Shown: positions 7,623-8,402 of the stretch, piece by piece
Numbering within the stretch: the stretch's first letter is position 1
How the letters are laid out: each line of letters begins with the position of its first letter
NCBI GenBank assembly: GCA_003448675.1
Contig: DLXZ01000163.1
Coordinates: forward strand, 1-8,402
Origin: Porticoccaceae bacterium
Lineage (GTDB): Bacteria > Pseudomonadota > Gammaproteobacteria > Pseudomonadales > Porticoccaceae
Length of the DNA: 8,402 nt
Direction: 5' to 3'
Notes under the pieces: model-generated
The model's database searches: none
What the model was told of the DNA's origin: nothing
Seen by the model: the letters and a program-made list of their open reading frames with translations, nothing else
Program-made: the position numbers and the translations under genes

Positions 7623-8402
7623 ATGAGTCAGCCCGAACTGCGTTATGCCTCGACCGTCATTCTGATCCGTAACGGTGACGACGGCGTCGAAGTGCTGCTA
7701 CAGGAACGTAGCGGCAAATCCGAATCCTTTGGCGGCATGTTTGTGTTTCCCGGCGGCAAGGTGGACCTCCACGACGCGGACCGGCAATACGAAGCCCTCT
7801 ACTCCGGCCATTCCGACCGGGAGGCCAGCAGCATTCTGAGCGTACCCCAATACGGTCTTGCCTACTGGATGAGCGGCATCCGCGAATGTTTTGAGGAAGC
7901 CGGTATTCTGCTGGCCTATGATGAGCGAGGCGATATTGTCAGTTTTACCGATGACGCCACCAAGGCGCGCTTCAGCGACTACCGAGATGCGCTCAATGCC
8001 GGTGACATCAGCCTGTTGGACATCTGCAAGCGGGAAGGCCTGACCCTGGCCACCGACCGAATGCTGTACTACAGCCATTGGGTAACACCACTGAGTCAGC
8101 CCCGCCGCTTCGACACCCGTTTTTTTGTCTGCCCGGCGCCGGAGAACCAGGAACCCATCATCGACAATCACGAGGTGGTGTCCCAATGCTGGATTAATCC
8201 CAGCGAGGCCATTCGCCGGCAGCGAGAAGAAGGCTTCCGTATCTTTTTCCCGACCATCAAAAACCTGGAACCCCTGTGTCAGTACAGCAGTGTCGAAGAA
8301 CTACTGGCCGGCGTCGCCGCCATCAAGGAATTCCCGCGCATTCTGCCCATGCGTCCTAACCCGGACGCAGAAATCCCGCTCATTCCCGGTGACGAGGGCT
8401 AC
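7623..8402 (+). CDS. NUDIX hydrolase, NUDT19-like (3' end cut by window edge)
   Basis: An open frame of 260 codons runs from ATG 7623 to the right edge without a stop. NUDIX enzymes cleave nucleoside-diphosphate-linked compounds using a metal held by REXXEE. Here the box is in two parts: FPGGKVDLHDAD at 42-53 and GIRECFEEAGIL at 85-96 (Arg87, Glu88, Glu91, Glu92), so the helix half is intact but lies about 40 residues from the glycine half. The N-terminal strand ASTVILIR (9-16) and LLQERS (25-30) fit the fold. A long insertion at this place is known in the NUDT19 (RP2) branch, whose mammalian members are acyl-CoA diphosphatases; that substrate for this protein is only an inference. The ribosome binding site is weak (CAGG seven bases upstream). 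I saw no clear promoter on this strand in the spacer. Divergent from htpG. Confidence 0.88.
   Translation, partial: MSQPELRYASTVILIRNGDDGVEVLLQERSGKSESFGGMFVFPGGKVDLHDADRQYEALYSGHSDREASSILSVPQYGLAYWMSGIRECFEEAGILLAYDERGDIVSFTDDATKARFSDYRDALNAGDISLLDICKREGLTLATDRMLYYSHWVTPLSQPRRFDTRFFVCPAPENQEPIIDNHEVVSQCWINPSEAIRRQREEGFRIFFPTIKNLEPLCQYSSVEELLAGVAAIKEFPRILPMRPNPDAEIPLIPGDEGY

Noticed and set aside
7565..7672. Short plus-strand frame starting at ATG 7565 upstream of the NUDIX gene
   Set aside because: About 35 codons, overlaps the NUDIX start in another frame, and has no convincing ribosome binding site or known leader-peptide feature.
7698..8186. Minus-strand frame of 162 codons
   Set aside because: Antisense to the NUDIX gene; the plus-strand frame carries the NUDIX motifs.
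1..8402. Search for a novel defence, mobile or biosynthetic system
   Set aside because: Every long real frame belongs to a well-known family, gaps are all under about 215 bases, and no repeat array, transposase, integrase or toxin-antitoxin pattern was seen.

Overview
This 8.4 kb window looks like ordinary chromosomal housekeeping DNA from a gammaproteobacterium. The PrmB, AroC, HtpG, GpsA and SixA proteins all have gammaproteobacterial-type sequences and lengths. The prmB/aroC neighbourhood followed by an MFS transporter resembles the Pseudomonas/Cellvibrio side of the class. That placement is an inference from remembered gene order and sequence style; no search was run. GC content is moderately high and looks even across the genes. 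I saw no insertion sequence, phage gene, CRISPR array, tRNA or rRNA.

Layout: (1) 1-3196, minus strand: prmB (ribosomal protein L3 glutamine methyltransferase), then aroC (chorismate synthase), then an MFS transporter whose GTG overlaps the aroC stop by one base and which runs off the left edge. (2) 3197-3290 is a short divergent spacer. (3) 3291-3848, plus strand: folE (GTP cyclohydrolase I), convergent with the next block. (4) 3876-7409, minus strand: htpG (Hsp90 chaperone), gpsA (glycerol-3-phosphate dehydrogenase) and sixA (phosphohistidine phosphatase). (5) 7410-7622 is a divergent regulatory spacer holding two tandem heat-shock (sigma32-type) promoter candidates for htpG. (6) 7623-8402, plus strand: a NUDIX hydrolase of the split-box NUDT19-like type, cut by the right edge.

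The genes serve separate core functions: aromatic biosynthesis (aroC), folate/pterin synthesis (folE), ribosome modification (prmB), protein folding (htpG), phospholipid precursor supply (gpsA) and His-Asp phosphorelay tuning (sixA). The sequence gives no sign that they form one system. I found no convincing new biological system. The observations most worth a second look are the htpG promoter pair, the NUDIX box split by about 40 residues, a hairpin/promoter overlap between htpG and gpsA, and an 18-bp tandem duplication at the folE start.
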